Origin: Proteus vulgaris | Lineage (GTDB): Bacteria; Pseudomonadota; Gammaproteobacteria; Enterobacterales; Enterobacteriaceae | Reading direction: 5' to 3' | Assembly (NCBI GenBank): GCA_901472505.1 | Contig: LR590468.1 | Span: 2,207,501 to 2,271,500 of the forward strand | DNA length: 64,000 nucleotides | Shown here: one piece after another, positions 9,351 through 18,825 of the stretch | Layout: the number at the start of each line of letters is the position of its first letter | Numbering within the stretch: position 1 is the first letter of the stretch | Notes under the pieces: generated by a model | Told to the model about the DNA's origin: nothing | What the model saw: only the letters and a program-made list of their open reading frames with translations | The model's database searches: none | Translations under genes and position numbers: made by a program

Positions 9351-10187
9351 TGCGCTTCTCCATTGTTCAAGTGAAAATTGGAATAATTGTCTAGAATTCA
9401 ATTCACTGACATTATTAATTTGTAATGCTATTTTTTTAAGCTATCCGTAACGAAATTGTTTCACTGCCTTGTGACTGCGCTTGATAACATCTTTATTATC
9501 ATTGACTGTAGTTTTAGTATAACGAAATGTAAGCCACCGAAATTTGATATGAATGATGGTTTTCCCGTATTTCACAAAAAAAGTGTGATCCACACCAAGA
9601 ATTCTGGGTTTTGATAATAAGAGCCCAGAGAAACTTGAGGATAAAATAAAATATATATTTTTAAATTGAAAATTATAAATAGTAATGAATAACTGGTTTT
9701 GAAAGTATAGATAACTTTAATTGAAAATGACAATGATTTTTTGTTATCTGTTGATTTTAAAGGATAAATATTTTTCCTTTCCATTTGGTTAATTTAATTT
9801 AATTAAAGCTCATTCTAAAAATTAAAATATTTTTTTTACTATTTATCTAAAACAAATCGGTTTGTCTTGTTAATTGTTAATAAAATATTAATAATATTTC
9901 TAAAGGTTTTTAATACTCGTCAAAATATACAAATTTAAATAAAAAGTTAATGTTGAAGTTAAGATGAGAGTGACGATTTAAATATAAGTATTGTGTTAGT
10001 TTATTGTTACTCGCAATTGAGAAAAAGAATTATTACAATTTACTTTTATTATAAGATAATCGCTAAAGAGTTGTATCTATCGTATTGGGTTGGTGTTTAT
10101 TTCGACAATAAAAGTGCCTTAAAGTAGATATTTTGTAGAATAACATTTAATTACCTTATGTATTTTTACTTAGAAAGGCGGAAAATA
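9351..10187. other. Long AT-rich divergent intergenic region between frdA and epmA
   Basis: About 840 bp without a convincing gene, with many A/T runs and poor coding potential on both strands. It should hold the frd and epmA promoters; one weak FNR-like site is listed separately. No repeat or RNA gene was recognised. Confidence 0.6.
9481..9494 (-). promoter_or_regulatory. Possible FNR half-site of the frd promoter
   Basis: TTGATAACATCTTT has one perfect FNR half (TTGAT) and one poor half. Its centre lies about 138 bp before the frdA start. In E. coli the FNR site lies about the same distance upstream (centred near -47, with a leader of about 93 bases) and is also asymmetric. Position supports it more than sequence does. 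Confidence 0.35.
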
Positions 10188-10286
10188 ATGAATAAGCATA
10201 CCTCTTTATCAGGGAGAAATTTGTCTGTTGAGGAGGATGCGAGTAAACTGCACGCTTTGTTTTCTGTTGGAGTTTTTCATTCATGA
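10188..10286 (+). CDS. Possible 32-codon leader ORF coupled to epmA
   Basis: ATG at 10188 is preceded by AAGGCGG with 6-7 bases spacing, a good ribosome binding site. The ORF encodes [18 protein letters not shown] and then [14 protein letters not shown]. Its stop overlaps the epmA start as ATGA (10283-10286), the classic layout for translational coupling. No homologue is recognised and the peptide has no signal or membrane segment. It could be a regulatory upstream ORF or chance. Confidence 0.35.
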   Translation: MNKHTSLSGRNLSVEEDASKLHALFSVGVFHS

Positions 10287-11260
10287 GTGAAATCGCGGAT
10301 TGGCAGCCAAGCGCCTCAATCGCCAACTTACTGAAAAAGGCGAAAATAGTCAGTAATATTAGGCGTTTTTTCGCTGATCGTGGTGTGTTAGAAGTTGAGA
10401 CACCTATGATGAGTCAGGCTACCGTTACCGATGTTCATCTTTACCCATTTGAAACCCACTTTGTCGGGCCAGGTGCTTCACAAGGGCTTAAGCTTTATTT
10501 GATGACTAGCCCTGAATACCATATGAAGCGCTTATTAGCTGCGAACAGTGGGCCTATTTATCAAATGGGGCGTTGCTTCCGTAATGAGGAAGCCGGTAGA
10601 TATCATAATCCGGAATTTACGATGCTAGAGTGGTATCGCCCTTGTTTTGATATGTACCGGTTGATGAATGAAGTCGATGATCTACTGCAAGAAGTCTTAG
10701 ATTGTGAAGCATCCGAATCACTCTCTTACCAGCAAGCATTCTTGCGTTATCTTGATATCGACCCTTTATCGGTAGATAAAGAAAAATTACGCGAAGTTGC
10801 TGCAAAACTGGATTTATCAAATATCGCAGATACTGAAGAAGATAAAGATACACTGCTTCAGTTACTATTTGTCTCTGGGGTTGAACCTCATATCGGTTTA
10901 GAAAAGCCCACCTTTATCTATCATTTCCCTGCATCCCAAGCATCATTAGCTGAAATTAGTTCTGAAGATCATCGTGTAGCAGAACGTTTTGAAGTCTATT
11001 TTAAAGGTGTTGAATTAGCGAATGGATTTCGTGAGTTGACTGATGCGCAAGAACAACGCCATCGCTTTGAACGTGATAATCGTCAGCGAATAGCAATGGG
11101 ATTACCAGAGCAACCCATTGATGAGCGTTTTTTAGCCGCTCTTGAAGCGGGATTACCAGAGTGTTCTGGTGTGGCTTTAGGAGTTGATCGCCTCATTATG
11201 CTGGCGCTTGGTGTAGAGCGTATTAGCGATGTGATTGCATTTCCTGTTTACAGAGCATAA
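10283..11260 (+). CDS. epmA: Elongation factor P--(R)-beta-lysine ligase EpmA (GenX/PoxA)
   Basis: A 325-residue class II lysyl-tRNA synthetase-like enzyme, the same length as E. coli EpmA, lacking the anticodon-binding domain. Class II motifs are visible: [16 protein letters not shown], then [20 protein letters not shown] (motif 2), and [12 protein letters not shown] (motif 3). It attaches (R)-beta-lysine to EF-P Lys34, helping ribosomes through polyproline stretches, and works with EpmB. GGAG lies 10 bp upstream of the ATG. The gene is divergent from frdABCD, as in E. coli. Confidence 0.96.
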   Translation: MSEIADWQPSASIANLLKKAKIVSNIRRFFADRGVLEVETPMMSQATVTDVHLYPFETHFVGPGASQGLKLYLMTSPEYHMKRLLAANSGPIYQMGRCFRNEEAGRYHNPEFTMLEWYRPCFDMYRLMNEVDDLLQEVLDCEASESLSYQQAFLRYLDIDPLSVDKEKLREVAAKLDLSNIADTEEDKDTLLQLLFVSGVEPHIGLEKPTFIYHFPASQASLAEISSEDHRVAERFEVYFKGVELANGFRELTDAQEQRHRFERDNRQRIAMGLPEQPIDERFLAALEAGLPECSGVALGVDRLIMLALGVERISDVIAFPVYRA

Positions 11261-11278
11261 ATGTGATATCGATAGTAC

Positions 11279-11313
11279 AATAAAAGAGAGCCTAGACTCT
11301 CTTTTATTTTTTT
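11279..11313 (+). terminator. Bidirectional terminator between epmA and the LemA cluster
   Basis: A 12-bp stem, AATAAAAGAGAG with CTCTCTTTTATT, a 6-base loop and a following T-run. It serves epmA; the A-run on the other side lets it serve the converging minus-strand operon too. Confidence 0.85.
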
Positions 11314-11717
11314 GATTTTCGGTTTTGTCTTCGTTTTTCTTCTGTTTCAAGGGCTTTTTCTTGAAACTTTGCAAACTTATTCCCTGTTACGTCTTTCATA
11401 TAGCGATAATTAATAAACCAATACGTAATACAAGAAAATAAAATAACCCACCAGATTAAGAGTAATTTTAATGCAGAATGAATTCCTAGTATTAAATTAA
11501 AACTAATTAAAACTATTAAGCTGACAAATATCGAGCTAAATAACCCTCCCGCAATTTGTGGCATATATTTTTTTAAAGGAGTGATACTTATTAATGGCAA
11601 AATAATAGCCATAGAAAACAGCACTCCAAATGTGGCAAACATAATAATTGATATAGGTTCATCAAAGCTCAGAAACCAATCTGTTATGCCAAAAAAAGAA
11701 AAAGGAATTTCTATCAT
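11304..11717 (-). CDS. Uncharacterised membrane protein, last gene of the LemA cluster
   Basis: A 137-residue protein with three predicted membrane helices (around residues 22-45, 55-80 and 84-105) and a very basic C-terminal tail rich in K, R and E. I recognise no family. It overlaps the preceding LemA-like gene by 4 bp (ATGA), so it is co-translated with it and probably works with the LemA/GIDE proteins. The 3' end overlaps the terminator stem shared with epmA. Confidence 0.65.
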   Translation of the reverse strand: MIEIPFSFFGITDWFLSFDEPISIIMFATFGVLFSMAIILPLISITPLKKYMPQIAGGLFSSIFVSLIVLISFNLILGIHSALKLLLIWWVILFSCITYWFINYRYMKDVTGNKFAKFQEKALETEEKRRQNRKSKK

Positions 11718-12256
11718 AAAGTTACCTCTCTACTAGGATAGAAAAGAGGGATATCTTTAAAATTAAAAATCAGTTTAAAGAATACATTAGGAAAAATATG
11801 TATTTCAGTATTATAGAGCGTGACAGATTGATTAAAGAATTCACGCCTATCTGCAATACATTCTTCTAATTCTTTAGCTTGTGTTTGTAATAAGTATAAA
11901 TTTTTTTCACTGATAAGTTCAGGATAATTTTCAGCAATAATGAGTGATTTTTTTATTTGAGGTAATAACTGATTCGCTAAATTAACTTTTTGATCTAATA
12001 CATCTGCATGTAAATAGTGATCTCTATTTTCAGCTAATCTTTCAAATAAGATTTTTTCATGGCCCATTGCTTTTTGTGTAATCACTATCAGCATGGGGAT
12101 CAAGTCAACTTGTTTTTTTAATAAAACATCAATATTTGCAAAGGCTTTATAGCAATTGTTTTTGAGCATCACCATGTTGTTATAAATCATCACTAATTGG
12201 CGTATTAAAAAATAAACCAAGGTGAGAATAAAAATGATGAAAATAAGCCATTCCAT
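11714..12256 (-). CDS. LemA-family protein, divergent second copy
   Basis: A 180-residue protein with one N-terminal membrane helix (WLIFIIFILTLVYFLI) and a helical LemA domain. The landmarks ANIDVLLKKQVDLIPMLIVI and IAENYPELISEK parallel TNIDVILKQRADQIPQLMAV and LAENYPTLIS in the other LemA gene of this cluster. It is clearly a diverged paralogue. LemA proteins have no settled biochemical function; the helical domain lies outside the membrane. The start at 12256 is preferred, with a TTG at 12265 also possible. It is packed directly between the GIDE-like gene and the small membrane gene. Confidence 0.75.
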   Translation of the reverse strand: MEWLIFIIFILTLVYFLIRQLVMIYNNMVMLKNNCYKAFANIDVLLKKQVDLIPMLIVITQKAMGHEKILFERLAENRDHYLHADVLDQKVNLANQLLPQIKKSLIIAENYPELISEKNLYLLQTQAKELEECIADRREFFNQSVTLYNTEIHIFPNVFFKLIFNFKDIPLFYPSREVTL

Positions 12257-12265
12257 ATTAATCAA

Positions 12266-13336
12266 TTACCAAGAAAAAGTGTTATTAAAATAAAGTGTTA
12301 GTATGCCGTTTTGGTAATCCATGGGTATTACTAAAATGGAGAAGATAACAAAAAGAGCAATAATAACGATGATGGTAGAGTTACGACGAAAAGGGCGCGC
12401 TTTGTTCCAACGCGCAACATAATCTTGTGGTGATAAACCTAGCAGGTAATGTGGTTCTTTACGTGTGATAACCACTTCGCCATTGATAGATTCTGCATTA
12501 CCAATTAATAAATATGTTGTGTCTGATCCTAAGATGTACTCTTTAAAACGTTTATTATTGTATTCAAGATCTTGATGAGGCTCGATACCAAGATGCACTA
12601 AGGGGTTATCAGCTGCGAGAACTTGAATTGATCCGGTATCATCAGTCATCGTGAAATTGTTGATCTTTTTTTCACAGAATGACTGATGATAACTTTTCTT
12701 GCCTTCTTTATCTTTGGATACGTCATATTCATAATAGAAGTAACCATAACACTCTTTTTTACCGAGGCGGCTTATTAATTTTTTTCCCGCAGTTATCTTG
12801 CCTTCTATCTCAACAAGTCCAATGGCTAAAGAGCGAATTTTAGATGTCGCTAGAATTTTTTGAAAACGTAAAAAACGCTTTTCAGGTGTTCTTTTGACAA
12901 CTTGATAAACGAACATTAAAACGAAACTTAAAAAGAACAATCTATGGTCAATAAAAAAGCCAAAGCTTAAGCAGAGCAGTAAAAGGCTAATAAATATGGT
13001 GTTAACCAGTGCCGAAAACTTAGACTCACCTTCCATTTGTAATTGATGATAATTTTTTATCGCCTTTTCACCAATATTTCCAATATGATTTGAAATACCA
13101 TAGGAAAATATCAAAATAACAACAAATGCAATACAGGAGATGAGATTAACAATGGAGTCTTCACCGCTAGGATAAAGGCCATTTTCCCGCGAAAAAAACA
13201 GATAATTTCCAGTAGCAAAAGCGATCCCTAAAAAGGGAACAATACCTAAGTTATTCTTCTTTTTTTGGGTGCGTTTGCTACGTAAAAAATAGATTAATGC
13301 GCCTACAGCACAGCCGATAAAAAAATAAATTAACAC
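12266..13336 (-). CDS. GIDE/MUL1-like multi-pass membrane protein
   Basis: A 356-residue protein. The N-terminal half has about five predicted membrane helices. A soluble domain follows at about residues 170-315, and a last helix (STIIVIIALFVIFSILVI) lies near 325-345. The soluble part has the GIDE pattern: EIEGKITAGKKLISRLGKKE, a YFYYEYDV strand, FTMTDDTGSIQVLA and TTYLLIGNAESI. Bacterial GIDE-domain proteins commonly sit next to LemA genes, as here, and their role is unknown. It lies 36 bp after the first LemA gene and abuts the second. Confidence 0.7.
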   Translation of the reverse strand: MLIYFFIGCAVGALIYFLRSKRTQKKKNNLGIVPFLGIAFATGNYLFFSRENGLYPSGEDSIVNLISCIAFVVILIFSYGISNHIGNIGEKAIKNYHQLQMEGESKFSALVNTIFISLLLLCLSFGFFIDHRLFFLSFVLMFVYQVVKRTPEKRFLRFQKILATSKIRSLAIGLVEIEGKITAGKKLISRLGKKECYGYFYYEYDVSKDKEGKKSYHQSFCEKKINNFTMTDDTGSIQVLAADNPLVHLGIEPHQDLEYNNKRFKEYILGSDTTYLLIGNAESINGEVVITRKEPHYLLGLSPQDYVARWNKARPFRRNSTIIVIIALFVIFSILVIPMDYQNGILTLYFNNTFSW

Positions 13337-13372
13337 TGTAACCTATCCTTAATGCGGTTATTTAAATTGCTG

Positions 13373-13930
13373 TCATTTAAAATGAATGCCTTCAAACTTC
13401 ATTTCTTCTTTTGGTATTTCTAGCAATTGCATGTGTTCAAAGCGGAAAAGGCCAGCAATTAAGCTATCAGGAAACATTTCTATTACAGTATTGTAGTTGG
13501 TGGTTGCATCATTAAAGCCTTCACGACGTTGAGCAATTTTATTTTCTACATCACTAACACCAGTTTGAAGTAATGCTAATTGTTCACCTGAAATTAATGT
13601 AGGATAATTTTCAGCAAGGGCAATCATGCCGCGCAATGCGGTATTCATCTCATTTGATGCGCTGATTTTTTCATTAATATTTTGCGCTTTAAAGTAGCGT
13701 TGTCTTGCGTCGCTTAATGCAATAAATACACTTTTTTCATGCTCCATGGCTTTTTCAGCCACAGCCATTAATTGAGGAATTTGGTCTGCTCGCTGTTTTA
13801 AAATAACGTCGATATTCGTAAATTGATTACTGACTTGATTGCGCATCGCAATAAGACGATTATAAATTGAAATACCCCAACTAATAAAAAGAACGATAAG
13901 AACGAGTAAAATAATAGCCATTATTGTCAT
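13373..13930 (-). CDS. lemA: LemA family protein
   Basis: A 185-residue typical LemA protein. One N-terminal membrane helix (AIILLVLIVLFISWGI) is followed by a long helical bundle with the signature sequences YNRLIAMRNQVSNQFTNID, LKQRADQIPQL and ALAENYPTL, and a C-terminal NYNTVIEMFPDSLIAGLF. The function is not established; the protein is membrane-anchored with the bundle exposed. It is the first gene of a four-gene cluster (lemA, GIDE-like, lemA-like, small membrane protein), and the first copy keeps the family consensus much better than the second. Confidence 0.88.
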   Translation of the reverse strand: MTIMAIILLVLIVLFISWGISIYNRLIAMRNQVSNQFTNIDVILKQRADQIPQLMAVAEKAMEHEKSVFIALSDARQRYFKAQNINEKISASNEMNTALRGMIALAENYPTLISGEQLALLQTGVSDVENKIAQRREGFNDATTNYNTVIEMFPDSLIAGLFRFEHMQLLEIPKEEMKFEGIHFK

Positions 13931-14093
13931 TGTGATCCCTTTTTCTGAATATTTAATAAATGATGATAGCTAAATTAAAAAGTGATTATAGTTTTTAATT
14001 AAATTATTAGAGCAACTTAGAGAAAGATGAAGAAATATACAATCAGAAAGGGTGCAAATAGCCTACTCTTTCACAATAAAGAATAGGATACTC

Positions 14094-14197
14094 GTCATAC
14101 TTCAAGTTGTAGCGTTGTTGACTGCGTTTACTCGTACTAGTCGCATACTAATGTATGCGACTAGTATCCGCTTAGCTACACCTTGAATTATTTAGGG
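14094..14197. repeat. Dispersed palindromic intergenic repeat, copy 1
   Basis: About 104 bp beginning GTCATACTTCAAGTTGTAGC and ending GCTACACCTTGAATTATTTA. The ends are inverted repeats of each other, and the centre (14137-14164) holds a perfect 12-bp inverted repeat, CTAGTCGCATAC with GTATGCGACTAG. Related copies lie at 35811-35911 and, degenerate and inverted, at 33332-33405. It resembles the foldable, non-coding repeats scattered through enterobacterial intergenic regions. Confidence 0.8.
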
Positions 14198-14217
14198 CGT
14201 AAATAAAATGCGATGGG

Positions 14218-15297
14218 TTATTTAGCTTGTTTTTGTAAGAATTTAACTCCTAAATCAGGGAAGTCAGTAAAGACACCTTCCGCTCCAGCTTGGTTATAGA
14301 TAATGTCGTAAAGCTGATCACCATCTTTTGCGTATTTAGGTAGTTTATCAATACGTACTGTAAACGGATGAATGGTGAGTTTATTAGCGTGAGCATCTGC
14401 CGCCATACCCGTTAAAGTGATATTTTCTGGTGTTGAATTATCTTCCACTAACATATGGTAATCCGGTCCAATTCCATCTGCATAAGTGGCAATCTCTTTC
14501 ATTGCACCTGGCTTAAACATCCACTCATAGCTGTAATTTGTCCATGTTCCATCAGGCTGTTTCTCATACGTCTCATTCCAGTCAGTATAAGCGATTAGCT
14601 GAACAAGTTTTAAATCCATGCCCATTTGGGGCATTAATTCTGTTTTGATGCGTTTTAGATCGTTAGCATCAAAGGATTGTAGATAAACATTGTCAGCTTT
14701 TTTCGTATAACCGTACTGTTTAAGTACTTCAAGTACTTTTTTGGTGATATCTTTGCCTTCTTGCTCATGGAACCAAGGGGCTTTAATTTCAGGGTAAATA
14801 CCAATATCTTGGCCTGTTGATTTGTTTAAGCCTTGGATAAATTCAATTTCTTCTTGGAAAGTATGTACACGGAAATCCGATTTACCCATAGGGAAACGGT
14901 TTGGGTAACTTTGGACTTTTTTACCGTCAACAATGTCAAAGCCTTCCGTAAATTTCAGTCCTTTAATTTCTTCAAGTGTAAAGTCAATGGCGTAATAACG
15001 ACCATCTTTTCTTGCTCTATCAGGATAACGATCAGCCACATCTGTTACACGATCAAGATAGTGGTCATGTAAAACAACTAATTCGTTGTCTTTGGTCATC
15101 ACCAAGTCTTGCTCTAGATAATCTGCGCCTTGGGCATAAGCTAATGCTTTGGCAGGAAGCGTATGTTCAGGCAAATAACCACTTGCACCACGGTGAGCAA
15201 TAACAACCTTATCGCTTGCCGCTTGTGCGATTGCACTTAAAGATAGAGTTAAAAGAACGCCTGCAACTAACGGTTTTATTCTAAAAGATGTACTCAT
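14218..15297 (-). CDS. glpQ: Periplasmic glycerophosphodiester phosphodiesterase GlpQ
   Basis: A 359-residue exported enzyme (E. coli 358). The signal peptide runs to about residue 26, ending in SLSAIAQAASD. Catalytic GDPD motifs follow: HRGASGYLPEHT, YLEQDLVMTKDN and VVLHDHYLDRVTD. It cuts deacylated phospholipid head groups in the periplasm, needs calcium, and releases glycerol-3-phosphate for GlpT. The start at 15297 (MSTSFRIKPLVAG) is chosen for its GGAG site and for the signal peptide; a 23-residue upstream extension lies in the terminator region. It follows glpT, as in E. coli. Confidence 0.96.
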   Translation of the reverse strand: MSTSFRIKPLVAGVLLTLSLSAIAQAASDKVVIAHRGASGYLPEHTLPAKALAYAQGADYLEQDLVMTKDNELVVLHDHYLDRVTDVADRYPDRARKDGRYYAIDFTLEEIKGLKFTEGFDIVDGKKVQSYPNRFPMGKSDFRVHTFQEEIEFIQGLNKSTGQDIGIYPEIKAPWFHEQEGKDITKKVLEVLKQYGYTKKADNVYLQSFDANDLKRIKTELMPQMGMDLKLVQLIAYTDWNETYEKQPDGTWTNYSYEWMFKPGAMKEIATYADGIGPDYHMLVEDNSTPENITLTGMAADAHANKLTIHPFTVRIDKLPKYAKDGDQLYDIIYNQAGAEGVFTDFPDLGVKFLQKQAK

Positions 15298-15350
15298 AAA
15301 GCTGCTCCATTTTAATTCTACGTACAACAAAGTTATGTACAGTTGGCAAT

Positions 15351-15390
15351 AAAAAAGCCACATCAAAACAGTTGATGTGGCTTGGTTTTT
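15351..15390 (-). terminator. Terminator or attenuator between glpT and glpQ
   Basis: A 12-bp stem, AAGCCACATCAA with TTGATGTGGCTT, loop AACAG, followed on the minus strand by six T. It lies between two genes that are usually cotranscribed, so it probably lowers glpQ expression relative to glpT. Confidence 0.75.
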
Positions 15391-15432
15391 AGAGATGAGA
15401 TTTAACTAATTTCATAAATAATCAGTTAGCGA

Positions 15433-16785
15433 TTATTCGTACTTCTGAAGCATTTCACGTTTGTGTTTGGTTTCAGTAACCATCACGATAAGTAATAATA
15501 CAACAGACAGTGCACTACCGCCGATCATGACCATAAAGCCGCCATCCCAGCCGAAGTAGTCAACTGTGTAACCTACGATAGCACTCGCCGCAACAGAACC
15601 ACCTAAGTAACCGAATAGACCGGTAAAGCCAGCTGCTGTACCTGCTGCTTTTTTCGGTGCAAGCTCAAGTGCATGCAGACCAATCAACATAACAGGGCCA
15701 TAGATTAAGAAACCGATGATTAACATACACGCCATATCAACATTCGGGTTACCCGCTGGGTTCATCCAGAATACGATAGTTGCGATAGTTACTAAGGTCA
15801 TGAAGAACACACCTGTCGCACCACGGTTACCTTTGAACACTTTATCTGACATCCAACCACACAGCAGAGTGCCCGGAATACCTGCGTATTCGTATAAGAA
15901 GTAAGCCCATGATGATTTATCCATTGCGAAGTGTTTTACTTCACGCAGATAAGTTGGTGACCAGTCCAGCACGCCGTAGCGCAGTAAGTAAACGAACACG
16001 TTCGCAATCGCAATCATCCACAGAAGTTTGTTAGGGAACACATACTTCATAAAGATTTCTTTTGCAGTCAGTTCTTGTTCGTCAGTTTCTTTATAATCAG
16101 GTGGATAGTCGTTTTTGTACTCCTCAATTGAAGGTAAACCACAAGATTGAGGGGTATCGCGCATTAATGCGAATGCAATCATTGCAACTAAGATTGCTGC
16201 AAATGCTGGCATATATAACGCTGCTTTCCAGTCGTTAAACCACGCCATACCTAATAAGAATAGTAATGGAGGCAAACCACCACCGACGTTATGCGCACAG
16301 TTCCAAATCGAAACGATACCGCCACGTTCTTTCTGTGACCACCAGTGAACCATGGTACGTCCACAAGGAGGCCAACCCATACCTTGGAACCAACCACAAA
16401 GGAACAACAGAACGAACATAACCATAATGCTCGAAGTTGCCCATGGCACAAAGCCCATAACTAGCATCACTAAAGACGCTAAAATAAGACCTGCGGGTAA
16501 GAAATAACGAGGGTTAGCACGGTCAGAGAAAGAGCCCATGATAAACTTAGAGAAACCATAAGCAATGGAGATCCCTGATAAAGCAAAACCTAAATCACCT
16601 TTAGAGAATCCCTCTTCTACGAGATAAGGCATTGCTAATGCAAAGTTTTTTCTTACTAAATAATAAGCAGCATAACCGAAGAAAATCCCCATAAAGATCT
16701 GCCAGCGTAGGCGACGATAGACGGGATCTATCTGCTCTTTTGGCAAACGCGCTTTATGTGGCGCAGGTCTAAACAGACTTAACAT
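15433..16785 (-). CDS. glpT: Glycerol-3-phosphate/phosphate antiporter GlpT
   Basis: A 450-residue transporter of the organophosphate:phosphate antiporter branch of the major facilitator superfamily (E. coli 452). Twelve predicted helices; landmarks are [39 protein letters not shown], and [19 protein letters not shown] in the substrate-binding region. It imports glycerol-3-phosphate, and fosfomycin, in exchange for phosphate across the inner membrane. First gene of glpTQ, divergent from glpABC across a region with a strong CRP site. Confidence 0.97.
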   Translation of the reverse strand: MLSLFRPAPHKARLPKEQIDPVYRRLRWQIFMGIFFGYAAYYLVRKNFALAMPYLVEEGFSKGDLGFALSGISIAYGFSKFIMGSFSDRANPRYFLPAGLILASLVMLVMGFVPWATSSIMVMFVLLFLCGWFQGMGWPPCGRTMVHWWSQKERGGIVSIWNCAHNVGGGLPPLLFLLGMAWFNDWKAALYMPAFAAILVAMIAFALMRDTPQSCGLPSIEEYKNDYPPDYKETDEQELTAKEIFMKYVFPNKLLWMIAIANVFVYLLRYGVLDWSPTYLREVKHFAMDKSSWAYFLYEYAGIPGTLLCGWMSDKVFKGNRGATGVFFMTLVTIATIVFWMNPAGNPNVDMACMLIIGFLIYGPVMLIGLHALELAPKKAAGTAAGFTGLFGYLGGSVAASAIVGYTVDYFGWDGGFMVMIGGSALSVVLLLIVMVTETKHKREMLQKYE

Positions 16786-16998
16786 ATTAGCCTCCGATGG
16801 CTTTTATTTTAATATGTTGATATTAAATAATGACAAAACGAACAATGAAGTTATCAAAAAATTTTCTTTAACGAACTTAATAGTAAACTTATACAATCAA
16901 ATTTACTGTGAGGTATTACTCAGTTGTCGAATAAATTTTCAATATGTGCAATTTTGAGTGATATGTTAACTTTATGAAATACTTTCTGTTAAATAATT

Positions 16999-17014
16999 TG
17001 TGATTAGTATCACA
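16999..17014. promoter_or_regulatory. CRP binding site of the glp divergon
   Basis: TGTGATTAGTATCACA has both CRP half-sites (TGTGA and TCACA) intact with the correct 6-bp spacer. It lies 152 bp from the glpA start and 214 bp from the glpT start. It fits cAMP control of both operons. Confidence 0.8.
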
Positions 17015-17090
17015 GATGTGGTTTTAATTTCTCACTCATGAGCGTTTCTCTTTCGTTTTTGCTCATTATCAAACATTAACCACACTTTTT

Positions 17091-17111
17091 GTGTATCTTA
17101 TACACTATAAT
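17091..17111 (+). promoter_or_regulatory. glpA promoter -10 box with an overlapping palindrome
   Basis: TATAAT at 17106-17111 is directly preceded by the perfect inverted repeat GTGTAT-CTT-ATACAC (17091-17105). The dyad covers the space between -35 and -10, a usual repressor position. No good -35 was found, fitting activator-dependent transcription. Confidence 0.45.
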
Positions 17112-17165
17112 TAGCGCTAAAGAATAATTAAGCGTTTGCTGAATGTAATGTGAGAGGGCATCTCT

Positions 17166-18825
17166 ATGATGAGCGGTTCACCAGTGACAGAAACAGATGT
17201 CATTATTATTGGCGGGGGAGCAACCGGTGCAGGCATGGCAAGAGACTGCGCGCGCCGTGGGTTACGTTGCGTCCTGCTTGAAAGACACGATATTGCAACC
17301 GGTGCAACCGGTCGAAATCATGGATTGTTACACAGTGGTGCGCGTTATGCAGTAACCGATCCTGAATCAGCGCGTGAGTGTATTGAAGAGAATATGATCT
17401 TAAAACGGGTTGCTCGTCATTGTGTTGAAAAGACGGATGGCCTTTTTATTACCCTACCTGATGATTCTTTAGAGTTTCAACAGACTTTTATTCAAGCTTG
17501 CCAAGCTGCAGGTATTGATGCTCAAGCGATTTCACCCGAAGAAGCTATTCGCTTAGAGCCTTCTGTTAACCCAAATTTAATTGGCGCAGTTAAAGTGCCT
17601 GATGGCACCGTTGATCCATTTCGTCTAACTGCAGCAAATATGTTAGATGCTCGCGAACATGGTGCACAAGTACTGACTTACCATGAAGTTGTTGGCCTTA
17701 TTCGTGAAGGCGATCGTGTTAAAGGTGTCAAAGTTTACGATCATCAAACAAAAAGAATGTATGAAATTCGTGCGCAAATTGTGGCGAATGCTGGTGGTAT
17801 TTGGGGACAAAAAATTGCTGAATACGGTGAATTAAAAATTCGAATGTTCCCAGCAAAAGGTGCATTACTGATTTTAGGTCATCGTATTAACAATATGGTG
17901 ATCAACCGTTGTCGTAAACCTGCGGATGCCGATATTTTAGTGCCTGGTGATACTATCTCATTAATTGGTACAACTTCAACGCGTGTGCCTTACGATGAAA
18001 TCGACAATATGTATGTCACTCCTGAAGAAGTCGATATCCTTATTCGTGAAGGTTCAATGTTAGCGCCTAAATTGGCTCAAACACGAATTCTACGTGCTTA
18101 CGCAGGTGTCCGGCCTTTAGTGGCTAGTGATGATGATCCTTCTGGTCGTAATGTGAGTCGTGGTATCGTTTTTACTCGACCATGCTCAACGCGATGGTTT
18201 AGAAGGGTTTATTACTATTACGGGCGGTAAATTAATGACTTACCGTTTAATGGCTGAATGGGCGACAGATAAAATCTGTGAGAAATTAAATATTTCTGCG
18301 AAATGTACTACCGCAGAAGAAGCATTACCTGGCTCTCGCCAATCTGCGGAGCAAGCATTACGTAGTGTTGTGTCTCTGCCTGCGCCAATCCGTGGCTCTG
18401 CCGTTTATCGCCATGGTGATTTGGCGAATAAATTACTGAGTAATGAACGTATTGATAAAAGCTTAGTGTGCGAATGCGAGGCAGTAACCGCTGCTGAAGT
18501 GCGTTACGCGGTTAACTCTTTAACGGTTAATAACTTACTTGATTTACGTCGTCGTACTCGTGTTGGGATGGGGACTTGCCAAGGTGAGCTTTGTGCTTGT
18601 CGTGCCGCAGGGTTATTAAACCGTTTACAAGTTACTACCCCTCATGAATCAGAGCAACAGCTTGCTCATTTCCTCAATGAGCGTTGGAAAGGCATTCGAC
18701 CAATTGCTTGGGGGAATGCGTTACGTGAAAGTGAGTTTACCAGTTGGGTTTATCAAGGTTTATGTGGTTTAGATGCAGATATGATTGAAAAAACAGCTTC
18801 AGCGGAGGCAGATAATGAAATTTGA
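17166..18825 (+). CDS. glpA: Anaerobic glycerol-3-phosphate dehydrogenase subunit A (one frameshift)
   Basis: Corrected length is 552 residues (E. coli 542). An N-terminal FAD-binding motif VIIIGGGATGAGMARDCARRG and a long DAO-type dehydrogenase domain are followed by a C-terminal BFD-like [2Fe-2S] domain with CECEAVT and GTCQGELCACR. GlpA oxidises glycerol-3-phosphate to dihydroxyacetone phosphate and, with GlpB and GlpC, passes electrons to menaquinone. The frame breaks at a T5 run (18169-18173): removing one T restores SRGIVLLDHAQRDGLEGF, as in E. coli. The 3' part could not function alone. Sequencing error is the simplest reading. Confidence 0.93.

Larger units (their letters stand above)
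16786..17165. promoter_or_regulatory. Divergent control region between glpT and glpA
   Basis: 380 bp with promoters for glpTQ and glpABC. It holds one perfect-core CRP site and a palindrome next to a TATAAT box, listed separately. GlpR, FNR and ArcA sites known from E. coli are expected, but I could not place them with confidence. Confidence 0.7.

Noticed and set aside
9541..9560. Second FNR site (TTGATATGAATGAT) before frdA
   Set aside because: Only one half-site fits, and it lies about 200 bp from the frdA start, farther than the expected position.
12256..12265. TTG at 12265 as start of the second LemA gene
   Set aside because: The ATG at 12256 gives a normal N-terminal helix; the TTG adds only three residues.
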